Shown one piece after another: positions 1-11,379 of a DNA stretch of 64,000 nucleotides. The notes under the pieces were generated by a model. That model worked only from the letters and a program-made list of their open reading frames with translations. It was not told the DNA's origin and ran no database searches. Source of the DNA: Melastoma dodecandrum (lineage: Eukaryota > Streptophyta > Magnoliopsida > Myrtales > Melastomataceae); NCBI GenBank assembly GCA_029817715.1, contig JARUPY010000473.1, forward strand, positions 7,904,574 to 7,968,573. Reading direction: 5' to 3'. Both the position numbers and the translations under genes were made by a program. Each line of letters starts with the position of its first letter. The first letter of the stretch is position 1.

Positions 1-343
1 CCATCACCACTTAATCATTCCAATTAATTCACATCGCCACCCCCCAACCCAACAAAAAAAAAATACATAAATAAACTTCATTTGGAAACCCAAACTTAAC
101 TTGTATATGACACACCCTCTATATATAACGAACCATATGAAATCTGGGGGATTATTCAACGGACACGCACAGCAAAAGGGAAGGGGGGATAGAGGACGAA
201 TGGGCTTAGGCATGTGACGATGTGGGGTTACAAAATATTTTTGAAGAGATTCTCTCCTCATCCCCCCCTCCCCCACTATGTAAAATGAACATCCATTTTC
301 ATTTCCCCGTAATTTACTCAAAACTATAATATATATATATATG
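1..343. other. Intergenic, AT-rich, no gene seen
   Basis: No coding region or RNA gene is recognisable. The right end is a short (AT)n run (about 327-342) in which the next element appears to have inserted. An open frame on the minus strand covers most of this stretch but has no recognisable domain and low-complexity composition, so it is not called. Confidence 0.5.
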
Positions 344-1123
344 TAGGGGTGAGCATCGGGTTCGGGTAAAACCTGAAACCGGTCGAAACCAATACCACAG
401 GGTCGATATCAGGGCATGTTCTCGATAAAACCAGGTAAGCTTCTAGGTTCTAAGTTATTTGATAATCGGCGGTACCAAGTACGGTTCCAGATTCTCACCT
501 CAGAACCAATCTGAGAACCTGGAACCTGACATAATAATTAATTTATATTATTAATTGTGACATAAGTTATTGCATAGCTTCAGATTAAGGAAAAGAATAT
601 TGATTAAAGCTATGTTTCGTGTTAATTGTCTATGTGATACTTTGCTAAGAACTTTTATATTTCATTTGGCCATCAGAGAACAATGATCATGTGGTAAATA
701 ATAAAATATTCCTCTTAAAATGTAATTTGCAAATTAATTCCATTCTTGAAAATGGTATCGGCTCTTTCTATGAAGTTTATTTACTCGACATGTGTACAAA
801 TATTAAACAAACGTGGACAAGAATTAAATGTTGATAAATTCGAATAGAAATGTTTTATTCATTAACGTTGTTGGAGTAGGAGCGTCTTAATCAGAATCGA
901 AACACTAATCGCTCATAAGGCGACGCCATTGACGGAACCGAAATTGAAAGTCAGAGGACGTCGCTGCTAACGGAACCGGAACCTGTACCAGAACCGGTAG
1001 GGTAGGTTCTCGGGTGAGTCTTTGATTAGTCGAGTAGATTCTAAGTTCTAAAAATGAAGAACCGAACATTATAGGGGAGGTTTCAGATTCCACATCTAGA
1101 ATCCTGGAACCTGCTCGCCCCTA
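344..1123. mobile_element. Non-autonomous hAT-like DNA transposon
   Basis: The 780-bp segment begins TAGGGGTGAGCA and ends with the near-perfect inverse TGCTCGCCCCTA, so 11 of 12 terminal positions match. Flanking 8-mers TATATATG (336-343) and TATATACG (1124-1131) differ at one base, as expected for an aged 8-bp hAT target duplication, though the AT-rich site makes chance similarity easier. Subterminal regions are rich in GAACC/GGTTC motifs on both strands, typical of hAT ends. No transposase frame is present, so it would depend on an enzyme supplied elsewhere. It lies about 2 kb upstream of the receptor-kinase start codon. The alternative is an unrelated repeat with coincidental ends. Confidence 0.55.
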
Positions 1124-1702
1124 TATATACGTATCTTCTTTTCTATTTTCTTTTTGGTTTGAAGAGGGTGAGGGTGGCATTCCATTCCATTGCTAGAGAA
1201 TTGGAATGGATTATATTAATATTATTGCTCAACAAGAAAAGAATAATCAGTCAAGTCCACAAATCAATCCATTCCACCCAATTTTAGTAAATTATTTCCT
1301 CATTCCTACCCCCTTTCCGCTCTTTAAACACAATATAATCAATTATTATGTTGTGGGCCTAAACCTAACACCACAAAAGGCAAAAATATTCAAATGGAGG
1401 GCATTTTTAGTATTACATTTTCATTTGAGGAGAAATGCTAGGAGACACGGAACTCCTTCGAGGAGGGACCCCCACAGTCGGAGGATTGGTAATTATTTTG
1501 TTTTTGGGTGTCCAAAACTGTGGCGACAGACATAACCATCCAACAAAACAATACGCACCAATTCCAAACAGGGTTGCCATGTGATGATCTCAAGAATGAA
1601 ATATGATGTTTTGAGCTTTAATTGAATGGTGGTAATGATGGAAAAGGGTAAAGAGGAAAGCAAATGGCCGAAAAGTTAGAATCAAACCCCCCGGGGGGGG
1701 AC

Positions 1703-1708
1703 CACGTG
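1703..1708. promoter_or_regulatory. G-box (CACGTG)
   Basis: A palindromic CACGTG hexamer sits 3 bases after a C6G8 palindromic run, about 1.48 kb before the kinase start codon. bZIP and bHLH factors bind this core in plants. A single hexamer is weak evidence of function. Confidence 0.25.
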
Positions 1709-3153
1709 ATCTGCCCCAGAAAAGTTGATTTTCCCCTTTCTTTTTTGATATTTTTTACAGCAAGCATTGTTTTATTTTTTAATTATTAAGGGTTTTTTTT
1801 TTACCCAGCACCGCTACAGAACAAAGGATGATGTGAAATTAGGAATACAAAAATCATTACAGAAAAAAGGCAAGGGCTGTGCAGCCTTTCCTCTCTCTAC
1901 CCCCGGAGAATATTTGTGTGTTTCGGAGTTAAGCGCGCCTTGATAATTTCAAAACTAATACATTCACTGTGATTATAGTATTTGTTCCTTTGTATCCTTT
2001 GGGGAAATGGGCTGAAACCTCAGGACAGGACATGCAAAAAACCCAGTTCGTTGCCAATTCTCTCTCTCTCTCACATACTCACACTCTCACTCTAATCAAT
2101 CCCACCATGTCCTTTCCTTTCACTCCCATCCAATCAAACCCCATCTCTTTAAAAAGAAACAAGAATAAAACATGATTTTGAAAAAAAAAACTACCGCGAA
2201 AGAGTAGAAAAAAGTCATAACAATAACAGGGAAAAGGTGTCTGTCCGGTAGTGAATTTTGGGTAATTATAGAATATATTTTGATATCATGTGTCTCCAAG
2301 AGAGATTTGTCATGTAGTGCTGGCTTTCTGGCAAACCATAAAGCCATTGCCATTGCCTCCCAACCCTGCCCTTCCTTATTTTTTTTGCTGCCTTCCCCTA
2401 AACTCCGTTTGTGTATTGTGTGTAGTTTTTACTCCTCTTGGTTGTTGTTGTGGGGTTTGTGTCATCCCTTTGTTGCATGGTGAGGAGAAAAAAGAAAGGG
2501 GAGAGAAAAAGTGAAAAAGATCCAACTTTGGGTTGTGTGTCGTGGATGATGGTAATGGTTGGTTAATGGGCTGTGTTTGTTTGCTTGGGGGAAAGTGAAA
2601 AGGTTAAAAAGTTTGATAGGAGTGGTGGAGGGGAATCACCGCGGCTGGGATTACAATCCAAACAGCTACGCTCCCTTCAAACAATGAGAACTGCCAACAT
2701 GTGGTCAGATCTCTGGGAATTCGTGAGATGGCTTGTGGGAGTTCTTCCTTTTTAATCTTTTTTTTTGTGGGTATTCATCCGGGTGTTACGTTGTGTCCCC
2801 ATTTTATGTTTAGTTGTTTTTTTCCTGCAAATGGCTGAAGCTGAAGTGGGACTGCGAGTGAGTGGGCGAGCGGGAGTTTTATATTCTGGTTTGGGGTGAT
2901 GCCGAGGAAGAATCTTCTTCTTTTCCCTTGGGAATATTTGTTTTCTGGGTTTGAGGAGGAGGTGTTGGGAGAGCGAGGGGTCCTTATTCCCCAAGCTACA
3001 TATTTTGATCGGAATCTCTGCTTGGGGGACATTTAATGGTGGGAATTCAGAATATGGGGTTGAAGGCTTTTGTTTTTTGGTGGCGTCTGAAGTAAGCCAT
3101 TTCGAGGAGAGAGTGAGATAGAGGCTTGTGTTTCTGTCTGTGTAAGAGACCGC

Positions 3154-3178
3154 GGGGGGTGGGTGGGGGGGGGGGGGG
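3154..3178 (+). promoter_or_regulatory. G-quadruplex-forming tract in the 5' leader
   Basis: G runs of 6, 3 and 14 are separated by single T residues; the 14-G run can supply two or more further G-tracts, giving a canonical G4 on the sense strand. It ends 6 bases before the start codon at 3185, so if transcribed an RNA quadruplex would lie in the path of the scanning ribosome. Homopolymer length may be imprecise in the assembly. Confidence 0.5.
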
Positions 3179-3184
3179 CGAGTA

Positions 3185-6100
3185 ATGTGGGCTATGGACA
3201 TGAAGGTAGGTGGAAATCTCAGAGGGGGCTTGCTGGTGATGCTTGTGGCGGTGCTTCTAAGATGTTCGTTTGCTTCCCTTTCCCCAACCGGGATCAACTT
3301 TGAAGGTCGGCCGCATATATTCTCTTTTCAGTATCTCTTCGTTACTGAGTAATTTGGTGCAAATTGAAATTGATGTGCCAGTTTAGTCTTCGCCTGCATG
3401 GGAGATGGAAGTGTTAATTGGATTGTATTTCTAGCGGCCTGTTTTCATTATTTCTCATACTGAGATCATCACTGCAGTTGTAGCCTTGTTTGCCATTAAG
3501 TCCGCCCTGCATGACCCTTTCAATGTGCTGGAGAGTTGGGATGTCAATTCCGTCGACCCTTGCAGCTGGAGGATGGTCACCTGCACGCCAGATGGCTTCG
3601 TTTTTTCCCTGTGAGCACATGATGTTCTTCCTGCAATATGTCTTAGAGTTGGAATGGAACCGATTTGTGCGTGATTTGTTTCCACTTGTTGCTGAACAGG
3701 GGTCTGCCTAGTCAGAGCCTGTCTGGGACCCTTTCTCTTGGGATCGGCAACCTCACTTACTTGCAGTCGGTGTATGTTACTTCTCCGGTTCTATTTGTTT
3801 TGTTTTATTAATAAATTACGAGGACTTGAGAACTCTTGTAACGGGCATGTAGTGATTAGCCATTTATTTTTCCGAGATGTGTGTCCAGGAATTTCTTTTG
3901 GCTTGCAGATTGCTTCAAAACAATGAAATCTCCGGTGCCATTCCTTCAACAATTGGGAATTTGCAGAAGCTTCAAAAACTTGATCTCTCGAGCAACATGT
4001 TCAGCGGAGAAATACCCTCTTCCATAGGGGACCTGACAAACCTGAACTACCTGTTAGATTGGGATTTCCCTTTTACATCATTTGACCTGGTTTTCGGCTT
4101 AGGTCTCCCGTTGCGAAGACATGCAGGGTTAAATGATTTGGGTGTTTGTTAACGTTGCTTCTTCTTTTTCTTTCTTGCTTGTGAATATAGGCGACTGAAT
4201 AACAACAGTCTTAGTGGACCTTGTCCCGATTCATTGTCTAATATTCAAGGCCTCACGCTCATGTAAGTCTTTATAATTCGTCATTCAAATTGGTTGACAG
4301 TCCGTTCCTGTGGGGAGTTTCCAAACTTTTTGACAGACAAGGCTATTCTCGGTGCAGTGATCTTTCTTACAATAACATCAGTGGTTCTCTACCCAAAACA
4401 TCTGCCCGTACATTCAAGTAAGCGACAGATTTCAGCTAATCATGGCACATTCCTTGGATAATTCAGATTGCCATTGACCAGGAATATTCTCCTGCAGGAT
4501 CATTGGCAACCCTCTAATTTGTGGCTCCACGGCTAGTAATAACTGTAGTGCTGTCTTTCCAGAGCCACTTTCTTTTGCACCTAATGGTCGGAAAGGTAGC
4601 TATTGTGTATCTGGTCATCTACTATTATCTAGTCATTTGATACTTATCCAAAAGGGTGTTTTGCTCGCTTGTAATATTTGGGATTCCTCTTGGTTGGTCA
4701 ACCAGATTCTGGATCGAAAGCTAATCATGTGGCTATTGCTTTTGGCTTAAGCTTCGGGGGAGCATTCTTGGCTGTTATTGGCATCGGTTTTCTCATTTGG
4801 TGGCATTACAGACATAACCAGCAGATCTTTTTCGATGTCAATGGTGGGTTTGTTATGCTCTCAAACAGTTGCCTGTCATGCATTTTTGCGGGGCTGGATT
4901 TTGTTTATTCTCTTGTTTGCTGCTCGGCTTTTGAGTTTTCTCCTGACTAAGAATTATGCTTCAGATGACTGTGCATATGCCTCTCCTGAAATGTTCTAAT
5001 AACAATTTTGGATTTTCTCAGTAATACTATTGCTGTAGTGATCCTGAGACTTAGTCATTGCTTACTGCAGATCAGTATGACCTGGAGGTTTGTTTGGGCC
5101 ACCTGAAGCGGTATATGTTTAAGGAGCTAAGGGCTGCGACTGATCACTTCAGCTCAAAGAACATTCTCGGGAGAGGTGGATTCGGAATAGTCTACAAGGG
5201 AAGCCTGAATGATGGTACCCTTGTGGCAGTCAAAAGGCTAAAGGACTATAACATCGCCGGTGGGGAGATCCAATTTCAGACAGAGGTTGAGCTGATAAGC
5301 TTAGCCGTGCATCGAAATCTTGTCCGGCTTTGTGGTTTTTGCTCAACGGAGAATGAAAGGCTACTCGTTTACCCTTATATGCCGAATGGAAGCGTAGCTT
5401 CTCGCTTGAAAGGTTGGTTCACGATGCTAAGTACACCCACAAGTCGGACAGGCTCTGGGTTAATCCGCCTGACTGTTTGACGAGCTTGTTCATGAAAATT
5501 GACTGCAGATAACATTAAGGGGAAGCCAGCTCTAGATTGGTCCAGGAGAAAAAGGATTGCTCTGGGAACAGCAAGAGGATTGGTGTATTTGCACGAACAG
5601 TGTGACCCCAAAATCATCCACCGAGATGTCAAAGCGGCCAACATCTTGTTGGATGAAGATTTCGAGGCTGTCGTAGGAGATTTCGGATTAGCAAAGCTTC
5701 TTGACCATAGGGATTCACATGTGACCACGGCTGTGCGAGGCACGGTAGGCCACATTGCTCCAGAATACATATTGACTGGTCAGTCGTCGGAGAAGACGGA
5801 CGTGTTTGGGTTCGGAATCCTGCTTCTGGAGCTCATTACTGGCCAGAAGGCCCTGGATTTGGGGCGTTTGGCGAATCAGAAAGGGGTGATGCTTGATTGG
5901 GTAAGTGTCTCTGGAAGCGTGCGGTTTACTGAGGAGTCCATGCATCTTTACATTGGTCCATCCTGGTGAATGCAGGTGAGCAAGCTGCACAGGGAAGGGA
6001 AACTGGGGCAAATGGTGGACAAGGATCTGGGGGCAGATTTTGACAGCATAGAGGTGGAGGAGATGGTGAAGGTTTCACTGTTGTGCACAAAGTTCAACCC

Positions 6101-6305
6101 TTTGGAGCGGCCAAGGATGTCAGAGGTCCTGAGGATGCTGGAGGGAGACGGGCTGGTGGAGAAATGGGAGGCCTTGCCGGGGCAGAAAACTACCGCGGAG
6201 ACGCCCAAGGACAGGTCTTGTGAGTACCCAATTCAAAAGTATCCGGATTTCATAGACGAGTCATCTCTAGTGGTGGAAGCTATGGAGCTCTCCGGCCCCA
6301 GGTAA
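3185..6305 (+). CDS. LRR receptor-like serine/threonine kinase, NIK/CIK type (subfamily LRR II)
   Basis: Eleven exons can be placed with GT-AG borders: 3185-3305, 3478-3610, 3700-3771, 3909-4052, 4191-4262, 4358-4417, 4498-4595, 4706-4843, 5071-5412, 5509-5900, 5976-6305. They total 1902 nt, a 633-residue protein, the usual family size. Order: signal peptide (1-30, cut after SFA), N-cap with DPCSW (67-71), about five LRRs (85-200), membrane helix (242-266), kinase with GRGGFG loop (313-318), VAVK lysine 334, HRD (431-433), DFG (451-453), APE (477-479), and C-terminus AMELSGPR typical of NIK proteins. By recall the closest relative is Arabidopsis NIK3/CIK1, a plasma-membrane co-receptor. An in-frame TAA at 3143-3145 with no ATG before 3185 fixes the first possible start; ATGs at 3194 and 3200 are alternatives. 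The exon 7/8 border is the least certain: a donor at 4587 is also possible, and a few residues usual in relatives are missing there. No disabling change is seen. Confidence 0.93.
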
Positions 6306-7755
6306 AGCAAACTAAAACAAAAAGAAAAAGGAAGATTAAATTTATAAAAATGTTTTTGGAGGGAATTAGGTGGGTGATGTGATTTGGGGGGGGGCGGGGG
6401 GGTGGGGGGGACGGGGGTGCCTCGTCTGCCTTTTTGCTTTGTTCATATGATTTCCCCAGCCGTTAGTAAAAATTGTGTACATCTAATACAAACCCTACAG
6501 ACTGTAAAAGTGCCCCTTGAAAATCTGGTGTTCTGATGATGAAGATTTGGAAAATGAAAAGCAAAGAAATTTGGATGCAACCAATTATTAATGTTTTAAT
6601 AATAATAATACCCCTGAGTTTCATGCAATTTATAAAACTAAGTTAAAATTCATAAAGGGCATGCAGACCGATCCCTCCGTTCATTGCCTCGAGACCTGAA
6701 AATCCCGCACTAACCCATACTAAATGGTCCGGCCCATTGGGCCCAACCCGACTCGGAAAGAGACATTGTATGTGCGGGTCGGGGCTGGTCCAAAACCAAT
6801 TATTACCTTTTGCTATTGTATCAATTACTCTCTCACTGTGTCTGTAGATGCGAAATTGTGTTTCACGTGGTACGTGTCGAATTTTACAGTAAACTGTAGC
6901 CGCCGTAAAGTAATTGAATACAAATTAAATTAAATAAAGCACAATACTAGAATTATGATTAAACAATATTGACTTATAAAGACAAAGTCTTTATAACACT
7001 TACAGGCATGATGCAACTGAAAAATACAACAAAGGAGACTTGGAAACGACGATGGGGTGCTTCAGACGGACGATGGTGGATGTGCAGCGGTTATGACAAG
7101 CTCCTTTAATGGAGTCTGCTTTGGTGGAAAAGTGGTCGGAAGTGATGAGGGTGGATGGTTTCTAGACACTTTTGGGGACGATTCCAAGATGCTGTGGAGA
7201 GAGCAAAAGCTGTAGATTAATTTGCCGAATTGAACTTAATGATTGATCATGTCTTTCAATAAAGGGAAAAATACTTATTTATATTAAACTCATCAAGACA
7301 TCATGGGTTGCCAAGGATAGTGGGGAACATAAGAAAACTACCAAAAGATGTGGGCAATGAATGTTAACTACAATAGTCGTGGGTCCTCAAGATGCCCCTA
7401 TTTTTCTTGCGTGTTAATACGCATGAATACACATGTACCCACGAGCTCGGGACGATGGAAGGCCGGGAGGATGAAGTGGGGCGTTGGTAGTCCACACTCG
7501 GAGGCATTAATCTTCCATCCTGTGACGGACTCGAGCGACGTCAGATCCATCCTCTTCCTTATTCTCTCTCGGTCATGTGGACAGGTTGTGCGTCTGAAAT
7601 GAGTGTGTGTAACCCGAGATATAGTTAAAATACAGAACACAATGTTTTTGTACTCGAGCTGAAACACCGTTTCAGTCGACTGAGAATAACTTCGGCTATA
7701 AAGCTTCAATTTGCTTGAGGTTAGTTGGGATAGTTTATCTCTGGCTCTTCTACAC
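6306..7755. other. 3' flank of the kinase gene and intergenic DNA
   Basis: The first ~300 bases are the likely 3' UTR, including the G-rich tract listed separately and an AATAAT run near 6597-6612 that could serve in polyadenylation. The rest (about 6660-7755) contains no gene I recognise; short open frames lack domain signal. Some of it, just before the LTR-like piece at 7756, may be old retrotransposon sequence, but I cannot show this. Confidence 0.4.
6386..6417 (+). promoter_or_regulatory. G-quadruplex-forming tract in the 3' flank
   Basis: Four G runs (9, 7, 7 and 5) with loops C, T and AC meet the canonical G4 pattern on the sense strand, 81 bases after the kinase stop codon. If in the 3' UTR it could affect polyadenylation or mRNA stability. 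Confidence 0.5.
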
Positions 7756-8463
7756 CTATTTAGCAACATAAATTCTGGGCCACAGATCTTGATACCATCT
7801 GTGGATCAACGGTCTAGAATGCGGGCCTAAAGCGCATAAGGCTTTATAGGGATGTAACTGTGGAAAGACACCAGGCGAATGCTTGTGGGCGAAGCACTTA
7901 CTAAGCGACAGGGGCTACCAGGCGATGTAAAGTGATCAAGCGATAGTCAGTTAGGCGAACGAGGAAACTCTGCGGCGAAGGCTACTGGGCGATACGATCG
8001 ATCAACAACTGTCATGGGAAGACATGGAAAGATCTCATGACATGGAAGGGAATAGTTGCCAGGGTAACACAGATGGAAATAAGATTCCATAAAGACTGGT
8101 AACATAATTACTGGACATATGTATAATATTTTATTTTTCGTATTCACGTAGGACTAGCATAGTATAAATAGCTTTCTTAATCACTAGATACGGATACACA
8201 TCTCTTTATAGACGAAAATATATCCTTTCATTTTTCAGCATTTTGGCATTCAACCATTCTTACATTCTTATTCTCATCGAAGGCATTGCCAATGACATCT
8301 GCAAGTGTTTCTACTTAGGGTGTCATTCCCCTGTCTTCTTCCTCTTTCATCTAAATGACGACCACACATTCGACGAACCTCCGTGTACCAGTTGCTCATA
8401 GTGCTTAAGATTTCCGATGTGTTTTGATTCGGCTTGTCCAATGGTCACTTCCGAAGTGAACAA
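7756..8463 (+). mobile_element. LTR-like fragment, copy A (plus orientation)
   Basis: This stretch aligns by eye with the reverse complement of 30808-31580. Shared landmarks in order are a CCACAGATCT block near the left end, a region rich in GCGA motifs, a TATAAATA box (8163-8170), and a downstream block around GGCTTGTCC followed by CACTTCC. The order GCGA-rich U3, TATA, leader suggests U3-R-U5 of an LTR. Divergence from copy B is high, so both are old. No clear TG..CA ends or target duplication are visible here. Confidence 0.55.
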
Positions 8464-8840
8464 CAACTTTCATGTTTTGTGTTTTTTCATTCAAGGTAAT
8501 CTTGGTCGAGTTTTGACAGGTCGAAGTCGCAACTACTTCATTCTCTAGATCTGATATCGAGATATAAAACTTTCCTTTAGCCTTTTCATCATAACTTTGG
8601 CTACAGAGATTGACTTAACACGATATCACATGGAATAGTTTTCTTTCCAGCTCCTCTACAACTTTCATGTTTTGAGTTTTTCCATTCCATACCGTCTTGG
8701 ATGTGTTATAACCGGTCGAAGTTGTAACTATTCTGATCTCCAGATCTAAATACTCTTTCGGTACTTTAACCATATCTTTTGCTATAGAGATCGGATTAGC
8801 TCGAGACAAGTTGGAATCGGTTTAACATGCTGTTGCAGTT
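8464..8840 (+). repeat. Two-unit tandem duplication, period about 195 bp
   Basis: Unit 1 begins with CAACTTTCATGTTTTG at 8464 and unit 2 with the same bases at 8659. Shared blocks include a GGTCGAAGTTG-like element, AGATCTGATAT/AGATCTAAATA and CATAACTTTGGCTA/CATATCTTTTGCTA. It follows LTR-like copy A directly, so it may be U5 or leader sequence of that element. Confidence 0.65.
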
Positions 8841-9530
8841 GTTCATAGTTGGTTACCCATTTTTCTGGGAGGAATTTGATTAACTCGTTCCTTGAAATCT
8901 GTCTTCATCGGCTATTAGCATGGTGTATTCGTCTTTAGGGGTCGCTTTATTAAGATCCCTGAAGTCGATACACTATGATTTTCCCATTCTTTTTCTTTAT
9001 AGAAACTATTGAAGAAATCCAGTCCGTGTATCGTGATGTGCGTATATAACCAACATCGAACAATTTCTTCACCTCTTCATATACCTTTTGTCGATGCTCA
9101 GTTGGTAATCGGCGAGGGGCTTGTTTCACAGGTTTGAAATCGGGTTTAGTAGGTATGGTTTGTTCGACTCATCGTCGATCAAGACTTAGTATTTCAGTAT
9201 AATTCCATGTAAAACAATCTTTGAACTCTAGTAAAAGTGCAAATATCGACTGAAAGAGTTCATTGTCAATTGAACTGCTAATGACCGTAGGCCATGGTAT
9301 TTCGTCACTACATAAATTCACAGTAATCAAAGAATCATGAGCCATCATCAATGCTTGTTGATCTTTTGATGGTCTAACTATAGTCTTATCACAAAACGTT
9401 GTTTTATTCATAGTTGCATGAATTACAACACCAGTGGAAGCAACACACGATTTCAAACCAAGGTTAGACTCATCCACTTCAGCACGCTGGTCGTGACTAT
9501 CTATGCCAGCGAACTGGCTTCTAAACACAA
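8841..9530 (-). pseudogene. Ty3/gypsy reverse-transcriptase N-terminal relic (Tat-like)
   Basis: Read on the minus strand, this encodes the region leading into the RT domain: a cysteine-bearing CFTWNY segment, then PTKPDFKPVKQ, a VKKLFDVGYI-like stretch, and SIVSIKKKNG, which corresponds to the V-P-K-K-D-G motif of gypsy RTs. Stop codons interrupt it just after this motif, and the catalytic palm is absent because the relic ends against the tandem duplication at 8840. It would be non-functional. The lineage call rests on the general look of the pre-RT segment and is tentative. Confidence 0.6.
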
Positions 9531-10014
9531 TTCTGGACTTACTCTAGGTCTAGTTAGCCTATACACTTATAGTCGCTCAATGACATCAGCGACTCTGTCT
9601 TCCTTATCTCTTAGAGGAGTCATTTGGGCTCCAAGTCTGGGTTGACAACATCATCCTTCTTCTCCTAATTGACAGGGACAGGGACATCAGCCAGTCCAAC
9701 AGCCTCCTTAATGGAATGGAGAATACTAGCAAGTTGGAGGTTGAGCCTCAGTTTTGACTGCTGGAGGCACTACGTTCGAATCCCATCCTGAAGCAGCATC
9801 AACGATAGGATGTGGGGGGCCCACGTACTTCAAAGAACTCAAACTTTCCAGTTGGCTCACCAAGAGGACCAACATTCGGATCTCCCAAATCGTACCTTTT
9901 CTTCAAGCTCATATCGTCGATAGTACCAATTACAGTTCCTGAGCAAATTTTGACAGGGTTAATACACGTATTGACAGTCGAACCTGCATTAACAACATCA
10001 ACTTCAGAATCAAG
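9531..10014 (-). pseudogene. Degenerate pol linker between protease and RT (Tat-like)
   Basis: No intact domain is visible. The stretch lies in the right place and orientation to be the spacer joining the protease relic (10015-10305) to the pre-RT segment, and reads as broken coding sequence with stops in all minus frames. Confidence 0.35.
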
Positions 10015-10305
10015 CTAGAGCATAAGCTCTCGATGAAGAGTAGTCGAGATTATTATAGCCTTATTCAACCAATCCCTTCCTAGAAGAGCACTTAATGTCG
10101 TATCTACATTGACAATGTAAAAAGCGGTGTTCATATCAGATCTACTAACTTTTAGTGTGAGAGGAAATACTCCCAGACATAAGACCATTGAAGCTCCAGT
10201 TATGCAGACATTGGTATTGATGACATCTACTTTATCATACCCTAAACACCTAAGGGTGGTATGTAAAGGCATCACGTTAACCATCACGCCATTATCAACT
10301 AGCAC
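10015..10305 (-). pseudogene. Retropepsin-like aspartic protease relic (Tat-like)
   Basis: The 96-residue open stretch starts with VDNGVMVNVMP, which matches the active-site loop of gypsy proteases (normally D-[ST/G]-G-A), and ends with LLGRDWL, the conserved C-terminal GRDW motif of the same family. The loop reads DNG rather than DSG/DGG/DTG. The frame opens inside the domain and stops soon after GRDW, so it is a fragment of a former polyprotein. Confidence 0.65.
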
Positions 10306-11379
10306 CCTTTTTAAAGGGATCCCATTGAACTCAACTTCGATATATAATGTATGAACTTGTGATTACATCGATGGACTAGGCTTGATGAAACAGTTAACCA
10401 GAAAACCTATAGGGCATCAAACAACTCGAGGTGTAGAAGTTTTGAGGATGCTTGGAACATGTCGGTCGTTAGTTGGTCCTGTAAACTCTATAGGTAACAT
10501 TATAACGTTACACTCAACATCGTTCTCAGGGATATCGAACCGCACCGGATTATAATCCGAATCATCGAAGGTGTCATCAAAATCATCATCCTCGACTGGT
10601 ATTGGGCAAACATTCGTCGACCTTAGGTGGGTTATTGTGGTCAACTTTTTGTGTCTCTACAGTGGCCGGGTCGGCAGACATTTGCCATTTTTCCTCTACT
10701 CTACTACGATGCATCTCGTTCCTCTTCTTACTACTCTAAGATGGGAGTAGGGATCGATGGTCCACCACTTGTCTCCATTCATCACTATTTGAATAGGAAA
10801 CTTTGAACCCTCGTCGCCGAGATAAGTGGTGACATTCAGGATATACCTGAACGAATTATCTCTCTTGAGGATTATATCCTTCGTCTTGGCTCGCACCTAC
10901 CTTACTGACAAACACAGGCATGCAATATAATTGATTTATTTCCTTCATACCTTGTATTGCATCGTCGACGGCAATAATGTTAAACTTATTTGCAGAAAGA
11001 CATTATAATAAGCTTCTGGAAGTAGTTGTATGAACACAGGTTACATAGCTGCAAGATCAGTATCTTGTTCCTTTGGATAGGCGTGCATCGACTACATGTA
11101 TCAGTTACCTCGAGGAATTGAGCAATAGGCGGTCCATTCTTTATAGCCTGATCATCGAGGCAAGGAGGAAGTCAAAGCATATCTCTAATGTCATGTCTCT
11201 TGATGGTCTCTTTCGATAGATCACTCGACTTGGCAGAAGAATCATCATCACTACTAGTACCTGCTGGAGCTAGTAATGTTTCAATGCGAGCGACCTTCAA
11301 TGGTTTCTAAACCACCGCCCCTTTATCCGGGAATACCTTGCGGGCATAAGAGGTGGACTGAAAGGACCTCCCATTTTTA
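10306..11379 (-). pseudogene. Degenerate gag-to-protease region of the Tat-like element
   Basis: Several short minus-strand open pieces follow one another in shifted frames: an acidic DDDFDDTFDDSD stretch (about 10540-10600) and a segment containing YLGDEGSKFPI and WWTIDPYSHL (10696-10896). Similar spacer segments lie upstream of the protease in Tat-like gypsy elements as I recall them. From about 10900 to 11379 the frames are too damaged to assign. Confidence 0.4.

Larger units (their letters stand above)
1124..3184 (+). promoter_or_regulatory. Upstream region and presumed 5' UTR of the receptor-kinase gene
   Basis: No protein gene is recognised in this 2-kb stretch. It contains a C6G8 run (1687-1700), a G-box CACGTG at 1703-1708, a (TC)n run at 2059-2072 of the kind common in plant core promoters and leaders, and a purine/G-rich leader close to the start codon. 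The transcription start cannot be fixed from sequence. Small open frames upstream of the start codon (for example 2573-2755) could act as uORFs if transcribed, but nothing shows they are translated. Confidence 0.4.

Noticed and set aside
2752..3297. 181-residue minus-strand frame, rich in proline, threonine and lysine
   Set aside because: It is antisense to the kinase leader and exon 1, low in complexity, and partly created by the C-run opposite the G-tract.
5375..5770. 131-residue minus-strand frame
   Set aside because: It lies antisense to kinase exons with conserved motifs on the plus strand; a shadow frame.
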